Assembly (NCBI RefSeq): GCF_032925565.1
Contig: NZ_CP136708.1
Location: 4,278,001 to 4,342,000, forward strand
DNA from: Alteromonas sp. CI.11.F.A3
GTDB lineage: Bacteria > Pseudomonadota > Gammaproteobacteria > Enterobacterales > Alteromonadaceae
Direction: 5' to 3'
Length of the DNA stretch: 64,000 bases
Positions 34,761 through 44,072 of the stretch are shown one piece after another; positions within the stretch are counted from its first letter, which is position 1, and each line of letters opens with the position of its first letter. The position numbers and the translations under genes are program-made. Under the pieces are notes generated by a model. The model was given only the letters and a program-made list of their open reading frames with translations, was not told where the DNA came from and ran no database searches.

Positions 34761-37439
34761 TTAAAATATTTCTTCAGGCTCAGGCGTAGTCGTTTTATTC
34801 TGCGAGGCAGGGTCTACCACTTCATCATCAAGAACATATGAGGTAGGTTCGGTGCCTTGCAAGAAATATTCAAACAGTGTCGTATGGTCTGTCCTTCGGG
34901 TCAACTTCCCACTGGTACGATCAATGCGAACGCGAACTATTTTTTCAGGCACAGGAATAGGTGAATGTGGCTTTTCTGCCAATGCATATTCCATAAACCT
35001 TATCCATGCCGGACCTGCCGCTTTAGCTCCATCTTCGGTGCCAATTAACGCATTACCAATCCAATTGAATTTTTCAGGGTTGCGATTAACTAAGTTTTGA
35101 TTGCGTGTAGCACGACCAAGTTGTCTGCCCATGTTATCGAAACCAACCCAAGCAGTGGCGACAATGTCTTTTTGGAAACCACTGAACCAGGTATCTCTTG
35201 AATCGTTCGTAGTACCGGTTTTACCGGCAATATCGGTGCGCTGAAGAATATTCCGTGCGCGCCAACCTGTACCTAGCCAGTACGTTTTCTTACTCCAGTT
35301 CCCGTTAGCACGCACACCGGTACGCATCATCTCACCCACCAAAAAAGCATTTTGTGCGGTAATAACCTGCGGTGCGCTTTGCTTTTCAGTTACATCACTT
35401 TCAGCTAGCAACACATCTTTATTAAGCTGGGCTTCGAGTAAGGCTTCCACATCAACTTCGTCACTGTCCAAACCGCTTTCTAAATCACTTTCTGGATAGC
35501 TTTCAGGTGCATGAGCTTTGGTGCAGTTGTCGCATGCCCACACAGGGTTGGCTTGCCACAATACTTGATTATGTTCGTCCAGCACTTTAGCGATAAAGTG
35601 AGGGTTTACTAAGTAGCCGCCATTAGCAATAACTGACATACCACGAACCACTTCTAGCGGTGTATGAGAGCTAGATCCTAACGACACGGTTTCATCTAAC
35701 GGGATATCGTCAGGATCAAAACCAAAGCGGGTAAGATAGTCGGCCGCTTTACGAAGCCCAACACCCCGCAATAGACGAACTGACACCACGTTCTTCGATT
35801 TGCCTAAGGCTTTACGCATACGAATAGGACCGTCGTATTCTGCGGGTGAATTCTGGGGACGCCAAGCAACACCCGTCGCCGCATTCCATTGGTTGATTGG
35901 AGCATCATTAATAATAGAAGCAAGGGTGTAGCCGCTGTCTATCGCCGCAGAATAAATAAATGGCTTAATGTTTGAACCTACTTGCCGTTTCGCCTGTGTG
36001 GCACGATTAAACTGGCTTTGATAAAAACTATAACCGCCAACGACCGCTTCAACTGCACCATTTTTAGGATTAAGCGCAATAAACGCTCCACTTACTTCAG
36101 GTAATTGCGCGATACGCCATGCATCATCTTGCTCACGGATGTATATAACCGCCCCCGGCTGGGTGATATCTGAGGCCGTTTCAGGTTCACTACCTTGCCT
36201 AAAGTCAGTGATATATCGCCTTGCCCAATCTAGTCCTTCCCACGTGATCGTGCGCTTCTCGCCATTTACATCAAGCACATCAATAGATTGCTCTGCAGTT
36301 GAGAGTACAACTGCAGGTACGAGAGGCTTGATATAAGGCACTTGAGAGAGTGCAGAAAGCATCTCGCGCTCGCTCCAATCACTGGCAAGTAATTTATTAC
36401 TAACATCGGTTTTTAAAGAAAGCTGCGGCACTGGCTCATCTTGGCTGTCGGGCGAAGGAGTGTCCCATAAATAACCAAGCGGCCCTTTATAACCATGGCG
36501 CTCATCGTAATCGTGCAGATTTCTTACCACCGCTCGTTGAGCAGCAAGTTGCAAGTCGGAACCTGCGGTCGCGTAAACTTGATAGCCACCGGTTTCAGCT
36601 TCATCTTTACCGTAAATGTCGACCATTTCGTTATAGATGATGTCGGCCAAATATGGTGCATCTACTTCAATTTCAGCACCATGCTTACGCGCAGTTATCG
36701 GCGCGCTTGCCGCACGGTCAAAGTCTGCTTTAGAAATGTACTCTTCATCAAGCATACGCAGCAACACCACGCGGCGGCGACCTGCAGATGCTTCAGGATC
36801 GGTGATAGGATTTAGTGCTGAAGGCGCTTTGGGGAGGCCAGCAATGGTGGCAAGTTGTGCCAAAGTAAGTTCATTAAGAGATTTGCCGTAATATACTTGG
36901 GCGGCGGCACCGAAGCCAAACGAACGATGGCCTAGCTCGACTTTATTTAAGTAGAGTTCAAGGATCTCTTCTTTACTGAGTTCCTGCTCCATATGCCAAG
37001 CGATAAATATTTCTTTTACCTTACGAATATATGTCTTTTCTCGACTCAAAAAGAAGCCTCGAGCAAGCTGCATCGTCAATGTGCTCGCACCTTGCCGTTT
37101 TTCACCCGTAAGAATTAAACTCAGCGCTGCACGGGCGATACCGATAGGGTCAATACCATGATGTTCGAAGAAGCGACTGTCTTCGGTGGCCAAAATCGCG
37201 TGAATTAATTGCTCAGGTACTTCCTCAAGTTTTACGGGGATCCGCCGTTTAACGCCATATTGGGAAATTAATTTTCCATCATGGGTGTATATCTGCATGG
37301 GCGTTTGGAGTCTAACGTCCTTAAGTACAGTAACGCTTGGTAGGTTAGGTTTGATATAAAAGTAAATACCAACAAGCGCCACACAACCAATAAGGCCAGA
37401 GATGACAAAAAATAATAATAACGGTTTAATGTACTTCAC
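34761..37439 (-). CDS. mrcA: Penicillin-binding protein 1A (bifunctional transglycosylase/transpeptidase)
   Basis: This class A PBP polymerises and crosslinks peptidoglycan. After one N-terminal membrane anchor (about 7-29) the GT51 domain has ILATEDSRFFEHHGID (catalytic Glu), GASTLTMQLARGFFLSREKT and LYLNKVELGHRSFGFGAAAQ. A linker/OB-like region follows (about 260-430). The transpeptidase domain has the nucleophile box RQVGSNIKPFIY (SxxK), SKN (SxN) and AGKTGTTND (KTG). Length 892 is close to E. coli PBP1A (850). The position divergent from pilMNOPQ is the same as in Pseudomonas, Shewanella and E. coli (mrcA/hof). Confidence 0.95.
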   Translation of the reverse strand: MKYIKPLLLFFVISGLIGCVALVGIYFYIKPNLPSVTVLKDVRLQTPMQIYTHDGKLISQYGVKRRIPVKLEEVPEQLIHAILATEDSRFFEHHGIDPIGIARAALSLILTGEKRQGASTLTMQLARGFFLSREKTYIRKVKEIFIAWHMEQELSKEEILELYLNKVELGHRSFGFGAAAQVYYGKSLNELTLAQLATIAGLPKAPSALNPITDPEASAGRRRVVLLRMLDEEYISKADFDRAASAPITARKHGAEIEVDAPYLADIIYNEMVDIYGKDEAETGGYQVYATAGSDLQLAAQRAVVRNLHDYDERHGYKGPLGYLWDTPSPDSQDEPVPQLSLKTDVSNKLLASDWSEREMLSALSQVPYIKPLVPAVVLSTAEQSIDVLDVNGEKRTITWEGLDWARRYITDFRQGSEPETASDITQPGAVIYIREQDDAWRIAQLPEVSGAFIALNPKNGAVEAVVGGYSFYQSQFNRATQAKRQVGSNIKPFIYSAAIDSGYTLASIINDAPINQWNAATGVAWRPQNSPAEYDGPIRMRKALGKSKNVVSVRLLRGVGLRKAADYLTRFGFDPDDIPLDETVSLGSSSHTPLEVVRGMSVIANGGYLVNPHFIAKVLDEHNQVLWQANPVWACDNCTKAHAPESYPESDLESGLDSDEVDVEALLEAQLNKDVLLAESDVTEKQSAPQVITAQNAFLVGEMMRTGVRANGNWSKKTYWLGTGWRARNILQRTDIAGKTGTTNDSRDTWFSGFQKDIVATAWVGFDNMGRQLGRATRNQNLVNRNPEKFNWIGNALIGTEDGAKAAGPAWIRFMEYALAEKPHSPIPVPEKIVRVRIDRTSGKLTRRTDHTTLFEYFLQGTEPTSYVLDDEVVDPASQNKTTTPEPEEIF

Positions 37440-37578
37440 AATTTAAGGATACCAAGGCATTTTTGCGAAAATGACGTATATTTTCATACGTATGTGTTAT
37501 CAATAGAACCATACGCACAATAAAAACTGAGTAATATTGTACTTTAGAGCAATTACCATTGAAACTGGACACTTGTAA

Positions 37579-38646
37579 ATGAAATCGCTGTTCAAGAAAA
37601 AGATGCCTCCCATTGTGGGTTTAGACATAGGCACACGTCAAATAAAAGCGGTATGGCTAGAACATTCAGTCAATGGCTACATGCTTCAAGGTTATGCATG
37701 TGAATCTATCAATAAAGTTGCTTTTTCAGAGCGCGATATTAAAGATTACGAGGCGGTAAGTTTAGCACTTAAAAAAGTGCGTAACAGCTTAAAAACTAAA
37801 ATAAAGCAAGCTAATGTCGCGGTAGCGGGTACATCGGTAATCAGTAAAATCGTTTATATGGAACCCGACCAAAACGATTACGAACTGGAAAGCCAGATAG
37901 AAATTGAAGCCGATAGCCTCATTCCTTTTCCCCTTGAAGAGGTTTATTTAGATTTCGAAGAGCTTGGCCCCAGTGAAACCCATTCTGGCAAGGTCAATGT
38001 TCTATTAACCGCTGCTCATAAAGATTTAGTAGATAGCCGTTTACTGCTGTCTCGCGAAGCCGATTTCGAACCTAAAATTGTTGATGTGGAAAATTACGCG
38101 ATTGGGAATGCCATCGACTTTTTCTACAATGGAAAAGTAGAAGATGAAGCCGTTTGTGCCATTAATGTAGGTGCCTCATTGCTTCAAGTTAGCGTGGTAC
38201 GTAACGCCACTGTGATCTACACAAAAGAACACGCATTTGGGCTAAATAACTTAGTCAACGATATTAGCGCTATTCAAATGATTGAGCGTGAAGAAGCCGA
38301 ACGTCTATTAATGGATGATTCATCATCTAACAGTTGGGTAGATGAAGTATTACCTATCTTTGCCGCTAATTTACAACAGAACATCAATCGTGCATTGCAA
38401 ATGTATATGACGACATTTCATGTTGACCGCCCCGCAAAAATTTTACTTTGTGGCGGCGCGGCCACTATCCAACCTTTAGTAGACATATTACGTCAAGACT
38501 TAGGCCTACAAGTTGATGTATTCGACCCCTTTTTGGGCATGACCATGAACCCTAAGTTAGATTCACAGCGGTTACGCCGTATCGCCCCACAGCTCACTAT
38601 TGCTGCAGGCCTTGCTAGCCGGAGTTTCACATCATGGCACATGTAA
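37579..38646 (+). CDS. pilM: Type IV pilus assembly protein PilM
   Basis: PilM is an actin/FtsA-like cytoplasmic protein that binds the PilN N-terminus and connects pilus motors to the PilNOP alignment complex. The 355-residue protein begins with a PVVGLD-type nucleotide motif (IVGLDIGTRQIKAVWL), has DYELESQIEIEADSLIPFP and the second phosphate motif LLCGGAATIQPLVD. It leads the pilMNOPQ operon divergent from mrcA and overlaps pilN by 13 bases. Confidence 0.94.
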   Translation: MKSLFKKKMPPIVGLDIGTRQIKAVWLEHSVNGYMLQGYACESINKVAFSERDIKDYEAVSLALKKVRNSLKTKIKQANVAVAGTSVISKIVYMEPDQNDYELESQIEIEADSLIPFPLEEVYLDFEELGPSETHSGKVNVLLTAAHKDLVDSRLLLSREADFEPKIVDVENYAIGNAIDFFYNGKVEDEAVCAINVGASLLQVSVVRNATVIYTKEHAFGLNNLVNDISAIQMIEREEAERLLMDDSSSNSWVDEVLPIFAANLQQNINRALQMYMTTFHVDRPAKILLCGGAATIQPLVDILRQDLGLQVDVFDPFLGMTMNPKLDSQRLRRIAPQLTIAAGLASRSFTSWHM

Positions 38647-39215
38647 ACTTACTTCCTTGGCGCGAACAACAACGCCAACATCAAAAGCAGCAGTATCTAA
38701 TGGGCCTGGTTGCCGTTGCCGCTATTGTGGGGTTAATTTTTTGGTTTATCGGTCAAGCTATCGACCAACAAATTAATCATCAGAATTCAAGAAACCAGTT
38801 TCTTGAGCGAGAGATTGGCTTATTAGATGCGCAAATTGCAGATATAAAAAATATTAAAGAAAGCAAAAATGCGATTGAACAGCGCATGGCCCTTATTGAG
38901 CAATTACAGGCTAGTCGAAATGTCGCGGCCATAATATTTGATGAGCTTGCTAAAATCGTACCCGTGGGCGTGACCTTCCAATCTATGAAGCGCATAGGTA
39001 ATCAATTACAAATTGAAGGTATCAGCGATTCAAATAACCGACTTTCTGATTTCATGCGCTCATTAGATAATTCAGATGTTTTTGTTGGAGCTGAATTGTC
39101 TTCTATAAAAGCAGACACCAATGCCTCTCGCGCAATTAGCACCTTCACGCTTACCTTCATGGTTAGCGATTCGGTATCACCGTTGGAACAAGATGCTGAA
39201 GGGGAGACAAACTAA
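38634..39215 (+). CDS. pilN: Type IV pilus assembly protein PilN
   Basis: PilN is a bitopic inner-membrane protein whose cytoplasmic N-terminus inserts in PilM. The conserved NLLPWREQQR motif is at residues 4-13, followed by a transmembrane helix (about 22-43), a coiled coil (about 45-90) and a ferredoxin-like periplasmic domain (FDELAKIVPVGVTFQSM). The 193-residue length is usual. It overlaps pilM by 13 bases and pilO by one base (TAATG). Confidence 0.93.
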   Translation: MAHVNLLPWREQQRQHQKQQYLMGLVAVAAIVGLIFWFIGQAIDQQINHQNSRNQFLEREIGLLDAQIADIKNIKESKNAIEQRMALIEQLQASRNVAAIIFDELAKIVPVGVTFQSMKRIGNQLQIEGISDSNNRLSDFMRSLDNSDVFVGAELSSIKADTNASRAISTFTLTFMVSDSVSPLEQDAEGETN

Positions 39216-39826
39216 TGAAATTTGATGTCGAAAAGCTCAAAGAACTCAATGAATTAGATTTTGAACAAATTGCTATTTGGCCCAATGAAATACGTATAGT
39301 GGTGGCTGCCTTTGTGGCAATCGTAATTGGTGCACTTAGCTATTATCTACTTATAAACCCTAAGCTCCCTATTCTAGATGCTGCGGAATTAAAAGAACAA
39401 GAGCTGAAGCTGCAATACGAAGCCAAGTACCGCATTGCGGTAAATAAAGAAGCGTATCGAGAGCAGCTCGCACAGCTAGAAAATGACTTTTCTTCCATGC
39501 TGAAAAGCTTACCTACCAGCAATGAAACCCCTGGCTTGCTAGACGATATAACTTATGTAGGCACCTCATCAGGACTTACCTTCAAGTTATTGAACTGGCA
39601 ACAAGAGGTACCTAAAGAGTTCTACACCGAACTGCCTATTGAAATTGAAGTCAGTGGCGGCTATCACCATTTTGGAGAGTTCGTTTCTAAGGTGGCTGGG
39701 CTTCCTCGTATTGTTACCTTGCATGACTTTGATATTTTACGGGAAAGTAATGGGCTTACCTTGCAATTACAAGCGAAAACCTACCGCTCAGAAAACAGTA
39801 CCGGTATAAGCGGGGGATCTCAGTGA
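39215..39826 (+). CDS. pilO: Type IV pilus assembly protein PilO
   Basis: PilO pairs with PilN in the periplasm to form the alignment subcomplex. The 203-residue protein has a cytoplasmic leader (LKELNELDFEQIAIWP), one transmembrane helix (about 28-50), a coiled coil (LKEQELKLQYEAKYRIA) and the periplasmic domain ending in HHFGEFVSKVAGLPRIVTLHDF, a PilO hallmark. The start overlaps pilN by one base and the end overlaps pilP by four. Confidence 0.94.
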   Translation: MKFDVEKLKELNELDFEQIAIWPNEIRIVVAAFVAIVIGALSYYLLINPKLPILDAAELKEQELKLQYEAKYRIAVNKEAYREQLAQLENDFSSMLKSLPTSNETPGLLDDITYVGTSSGLTFKLLNWQQEVPKEFYTELPIEIEVSGGYHHFGEFVSKVAGLPRIVTLHDFDILRESNGLTLQLQAKTYRSENSTGISGGSQ

Positions 39827-40356
39827 TGCGCTATTATTTAGTTCTTGCTACTGTTGCCCTAATAACCGCTTGCTCGCCAAAACTTGATGACTTGCAGGCG
39901 TATACGCAAAGTGTGAGCGAAAATGCGGTTCACAATATTGAACCCTACCCTGAGTTTGCTACACCTAAAACCTTTGAATATTCGGCGAGCGAGTTGCCTA
40001 GCCCTTTTGATTCGCCTAAAGAAAACACGCCACCACTGACACAAACTCGACAACAAAACTGTTTTCAACCTGACTTTGAACGCACAAAACAGAAACTGGA
40101 AAGGTATGGCTTAGACTCATTAGGGTTGACCGGAAACTTTAAAAGCCAAGGCGTTGAATGGGCGCTAGTTACCAGTAATGACGGTATTCTACATAAAGCC
40201 AAAATTGGCAGCCGCATCGGTTTATTTTACGGTAAAATCACTGGAATTAATCCAAACTCACTAACAATAGAACAGCTTATACCTGATGGCGCAGGTTGCT
40301 GGCAGAAAAAAGAGATAACGTTGAGCAAAACCTCAACGTCAGGAGAGAAAAAATAA
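39823..40356 (+). CDS. pilP: Type IV pilus biogenesis lipoprotein PilP
   Basis: PilP is an inner-membrane lipoprotein that links PilNO to the secretin PilQ. The 177 residues start with a lipoprotein signal (LVLATVALITACSPK, lipobox Cys at 17), a disordered Pro-rich linker (about 25-85) and a C-terminal beta domain with LDSLGLTGNFKSQGVEWALV and KIGSRIGLFYGKITGI. The stop and the pilQ start share one base. Confidence 0.92.
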   Translation: MMRYYLVLATVALITACSPKLDDLQAYTQSVSENAVHNIEPYPEFATPKTFEYSASELPSPFDSPKENTPPLTQTRQQNCFQPDFERTKQKLERYGLDSLGLTGNFKSQGVEWALVTSNDGILHKAKIGSRIGLFYGKITGINPNSLTIEQLIPDGAGCWQKKEITLSKTSTSGEKK

Positions 40357-42116
40357 TGGCTGAGCGTTACCTATTTAACAAATCTTTAAATCGTAGAAGT
40401 TCTCGCTGGCCTTGGTTGCTTGGCTTTGCTGCTATATGTACGGTATTGATGGTTTATGTTGCGCCCGCCAAAGCGTTAGAACCCGTATTGTTCGACCCAA
40501 GTAACGACACTCCCTCAACCCGAATTACCGGTATCGATTTTACCCGAGAAGCGAATAATATTGGTGTTACATTAGTCACCTTTGAAGGAGCTTCACCTAC
40601 ACCGCAACTCGTTGAGTCTCAAGGAAAGGTTACCATTACATTCGCTGATAGCGTGTTAGATGACAGTCAGCTCGTTGAATTAAATGTGACAGAGTTCTCC
40701 ACGCCTGTATCAACCATTGAAACCTTTCAAGATAAAAAAGGTACGCGCATAGAGATTCTTTATAGCGATACCGTGACAGCTCGCCACGCGATAGACAATA
40801 ACGTCATTCGCATCAAAATTGAGCCGATGAGCTTGTCGCAACAAGAAGAATTAGAAAACAAAAAAACCTATACAGGCGACCCTATCTCGCTAGACTTTCA
40901 AGATGTACCTGTACGTCAAGTGTTGCAAATTATCGCGCAAGTTAATGGCTTTAACTTAGTGACCACAGACACAGTGACTGGAAATGTCACTATTAGCCTA
41001 TCAGGTGTACCTTGGGATCAAGCCCTTGATATGATTTTGCGTGTTAAAGGATTAGATAAACGCTTAGAGGGTAACATTCTGTTGATTGCGCCAACTGAAG
41101 AGCTTACCGCCAGAGAAACCCAAGCATTACAGTCAAAGAAGCAGGTGTCTGATTTAGCCCCGCTTAGTACAGTCAACATCTCGGTAAATTACGCTAAGGC
41201 AGCTAACCTGGCGACGATTTTGAAATCTTCAGAAGGCGGCATTTTGTCTGAGCGCGGGACAGTTACCGTGGATGAACGTACCAACACTATGCTTATTCGA
41301 GATACGTTACCTTCTATTGATGAAGCAAGAAAAATGATTGATGCGCTGGATATTCCAGTTAAACAAGTATTAATTGAAAGCAGAATGGTGACCGTACTTG
41401 ATAATGTGGATGAAGAGCTAGGTGTTCGCTGGGGCTTAAGCGATAGGGAAAGTGACAGTGGTGTTTCAGGGAGTATTGAAGGAGCTGAAACTATTGCAGG
41501 CGGCTCTATTCCGAGTATTGATGACAGACTAAACGTAAACCTTCCGGTTTCGGGTGCAACGGGCACTATTGGCTTTCAAATCGCAAGTTTGGTTGATGGC
41601 ACCATATTAGATTTAGAGCTATCTGCGCTTGAGTCTGAAAACAAAGGTGAGATTATCGCTAGCCCACGTATTACCGTGGCGAACCAACAAGAAGCCTACA
41701 TTGAACAAGGAACCGAAATACCTTATGTTCAAGCCACCTCAAGTGGCGCAACGTCGGTTGAATTCAAAAAAGCGGTACTGTCGCTTCGCGTAACACCGCA
41801 AATTACGCCAGATAATCGCATTATTTTGGATTTGGTGGTTACACAAGATACCCGTGGTGAAACAGTGTCTACTTCTACCGGTGATGCCGTTGCTATTGAT
41901 ACGCAAGAAATCAAAACTCAGGTCTTGGTAGAGAACGGCGAAACCATCGTATTAGGCGGAATTTTCCAGCAAACGAGTACCGATAACGTGTCAAAAGTGC
42001 CATTATTTGGTGACCTGCCGTTTTTAGGTGTGCTGTTTCGCAATACATCGGAGTTTCAAGAGAAGCGTGAGCTACTTATATTTGTAACACCGAAAATAAT
42101 AACAGAAAAACCGTAA
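40356..42116 (+). CDS. pilQ: Type IV pilus secretin PilQ
   Basis: PilQ is the outer-membrane channel for the pilus. ATG 40356 is chosen because AGGAGAG lies 9 bases upstream and it overlaps the pilP stop; the frame is open further upstream within pilP. The 586-residue protein has a signal segment, one AMIN domain (about 55-150, peptidoglycan binding), an STN/N0 domain (SLDFQDVPVRQVLQIIAQ), an N1 NolW domain (AKAANLATILKS, TNTMLIRDT) and the secretin domain with VLIESRMV, EIPYVQATSSGAT and the C-terminal LLIFVTPKII. Pseudomonas PilQ (714) has two AMIN domains; this shorter form has one. Confidence 0.93.
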   Translation: MAERYLFNKSLNRRSSRWPWLLGFAAICTVLMVYVAPAKALEPVLFDPSNDTPSTRITGIDFTREANNIGVTLVTFEGASPTPQLVESQGKVTITFADSVLDDSQLVELNVTEFSTPVSTIETFQDKKGTRIEILYSDTVTARHAIDNNVIRIKIEPMSLSQQEELENKKTYTGDPISLDFQDVPVRQVLQIIAQVNGFNLVTTDTVTGNVTISLSGVPWDQALDMILRVKGLDKRLEGNILLIAPTEELTARETQALQSKKQVSDLAPLSTVNISVNYAKAANLATILKSSEGGILSERGTVTVDERTNTMLIRDTLPSIDEARKMIDALDIPVKQVLIESRMVTVLDNVDEELGVRWGLSDRESDSGVSGSIEGAETIAGGSIPSIDDRLNVNLPVSGATGTIGFQIASLVDGTILDLELSALESENKGEIIASPRITVANQQEAYIEQGTEIPYVQATSSGATSVEFKKAVLSLRVTPQITPDNRIILDLVVTQDTRGETVSTSTGDAVAIDTQEIKTQVLVENGETIVLGGIFQQTSTDNVSKVPLFGDLPFLGVLFRNTSEFQEKRELLIFVTPKIITEKP

Positions 42117-42139
42117 CAACCTATTATTCAAGGTAAAAT

Positions 42140-42164
42140 GCGGGCTGATAGCAGTCCGCTTTTT
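42140..42164 (+). terminator. Intrinsic terminator after pilQ
   Basis: GCGGGCTG pairs with CAGTCCGC (one G-U) over a four-base loop and is followed by five T residues, 24 bases after the pilQ stop. Confidence 0.85.
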
Positions 42165-42292
42165 GCGTTTTCAGGTACTGCAATACCCCTGTATTTACAT
42201 TATAGTGCTAATTGTTTTCAACAATACTTGCAAGGGCTTGTTAGAAACTGAGATAATCGCGGTCTCGAAATTTTAGCGAGGTTAAAGGAGTA

Positions 42293-42318
42293 GTGCTTAT
42301 TGGACATTAAATAAGCAC
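42293..42318. repeat. Nine-bp perfect inverted repeat upstream of aroK
   Basis: GTGCTTATT and AATAAGCAC face each other across eight bases, about 71 bases before the aroK start. There is no T-run. It could be an operator or a 5'-leader hairpin; nothing identifies the binder. Confidence 0.5.
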
Positions 42319-42388
42319 GAGTCAATGGGTAGGCTGGTAAGGCAACAGTGCATGCCCCTAACATGATAAAGTTGTGATATAAGCAAAT

Positions 42389-42904
42389 ATGGCTGAAAAA
42401 CGTAATATCTTTTTGGTTGGCCCAATGGGTGCTGGCAAAAGCACCATCGGTAGACACCTGGCAGACGAACTTCACCTGGATTTTTATGACTCCGATCAGG
42501 AAATAGAGCGCCGTTCTGGTGCTGATATCGCCTGGATCTTCGACCTTGAAGGCGAAGATGGATTCCGTGCGCGTGAAGAAAACATCATCAATGATTTAAC
42601 AGACAAGCAGGGTATCGTGCTTGCCACTGGCGGCGGTTCAATTGTAACCAAAGCAGTTCGTAATCGTTTGTCTGCACGAGGCATTGTTGTTTACTTGCAA
42701 ACTACGATTGATAAGCAAGTTGCTCGAACACAGCGCGATAAGCGTCGCCCTTTGCTTCAAAACGACGATCCGGAGCAAGTACTTCGCGATCTAGCAGATT
42801 TGCGTAATCCTCTTTACGAAGAAGTTGCAGATTATGTAGTTGATACTGATGACCAATCTGCTCGCGCAGTGGCAAATCAGATCATTAGTAAAATCGGTTT
42901 ATAA
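42389..42904 (+). CDS. aroK: Shikimate kinase I
   Basis: AroK phosphorylates shikimate at the 3-hydroxyl using ATP in the chorismate pathway. The 171-residue protein has the Walker A motif [15 protein letters not shown], the shikimate-binding [11 protein letters not shown] and the GGGS loop ATGGGSIV, and the lid [11 protein letters not shown]. Length matches E. coli AroK (173). It precedes aroB by 27 bases, as in most gammaproteobacteria. Confidence 0.96.
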   Translation: MAEKRNIFLVGPMGAGKSTIGRHLADELHLDFYDSDQEIERRSGADIAWIFDLEGEDGFRAREENIINDLTDKQGIVLATGGGSIVTKAVRNRLSARGIVVYLQTTIDKQVARTQRDKRRPLLQNDDPEQVLRDLADLRNPLYEEVADYVVDTDDQSARAVANQIISKIGL

Positions 42905-42931
42905 ATAAAATAATTAGGAGGTGCTACGCCC

Positions 42932-43999
42932 ATGTCAACCTTAACTGTGGAACTTGGTGAACGTAGCTATCCTATACATATTGAGGCCGGGTTGCTCAAG
43001 CAGCCTGGCCTTTTTGTGCCTTATATAAAAGGTCCATTGGCGGTTATTGTCACCAATGAAACTGTTGCGCCATTATACCTTGAGACAGTGAAAGCGGCAT
43101 GTGGTAGCAAGCAAATCGAAACCATTGTATTGCCTGACGGTGAACAATATAAAAACCTCGAGCAATTCGAGGTAGTCATGACCCGCTTGCTTGAACTCAA
43201 CGCAGCTCGAGATACCACCCTTATTGCTTTAGGGGGTGGTGTTATTGGCGATTTATGTGGTTTTGTGGCTGCAACATATCAACGCGGCGTACCCTTTATT
43301 CAAGTGCCCACTACCCTACTTTCACAAGTAGACTCTTCTGTAGGTGGTAAAACTGCGGTTAATCACCCATTGGGCAAAAATATGATTGGTGCTTTTTATC
43401 AGCCAATCTTGGTCGCTATTGATACGCAATCACTGTCTACGCTACCTCCCCGTGAATTCTCTGCTGGTATGGCGGAAGTCATAAAATACGGCATCATATA
43501 TGATGAAGCCTTTTTCTCTTGGCTTGAAGCGAATGAGCAAGCACTAAAACAGCTTGATGAATCAACCCTCAATGTTGCCATTAAACGCTGCTGTGAAATT
43601 AAAGCGGAAGTGGTTGCTAAAGATGAACGTGAAGGCGGCCTGAGAGCTATTTTAAACTTAGGTCACACCTTTGGCCACGCCATTGAAGCTGAACAGGGTT
43701 ATGGTAACTGGTTACATGGCGAAGCCGTGTCAGCTGGTACTATAATTGCTTGTGTAGCTGCAGAGCAGTTAGGTTGGTTTACAGCGCCAGAAACTCGTCG
43801 CGTACGTTCACTCTTTGAGGCATTTTCACTTCCAGTGGAAGGGCCTAGTACAATGAGCAAAGCAGATTATGTAAAGCATATGAAGCGCGACAAAAAAGTA
43901 GAAGCCGGTAATATTCGTTTTGTGCTTCCTAAGAATATGGGCAATGCAGTTGTCACTAAAGACGTCACTGACGATATTCTTACTGAGATTCTACGCTAG
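42932..43999 (+). CDS. aroB: 3-Dehydroquinate synthase
   Basis: AroB converts DAHP to 3-dehydroquinate with NAD and a divalent metal. The 355-residue protein has [10 protein letters not shown], the NAD-binding [32 protein letters not shown], the zinc ligands in [12 protein letters not shown] and [10 protein letters not shown] strong TAGGAGG site precedes the ATG. It is co-directional with aroK and damX. Confidence 0.96.
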   Translation: MSTLTVELGERSYPIHIEAGLLKQPGLFVPYIKGPLAVIVTNETVAPLYLETVKAACGSKQIETIVLPDGEQYKNLEQFEVVMTRLLELNAARDTTLIALGGGVIGDLCGFVAATYQRGVPFIQVPTTLLSQVDSSVGGKTAVNHPLGKNMIGAFYQPILVAIDTQSLSTLPPREFSAGMAEVIKYGIIYDEAFFSWLEANEQALKQLDESTLNVAIKRCCEIKAEVVAKDEREGGLRAILNLGHTFGHAIEAEQGYGNWLHGEAVSAGTIIACVAAEQLGWFTAPETRRVRSLFEAFSLPVEGPSTMSKADYVKHMKRDKKVEAGNIRFVLPKNMGNAVVTKDVTDDILTEILR

Positions 44000-44072
44000 C
44001 CATATACTGGCAAACCTAACTAACACCAACATTCGTTTTCTTTGCTAGCCCTTTACACAGGTATTGGGCTTT

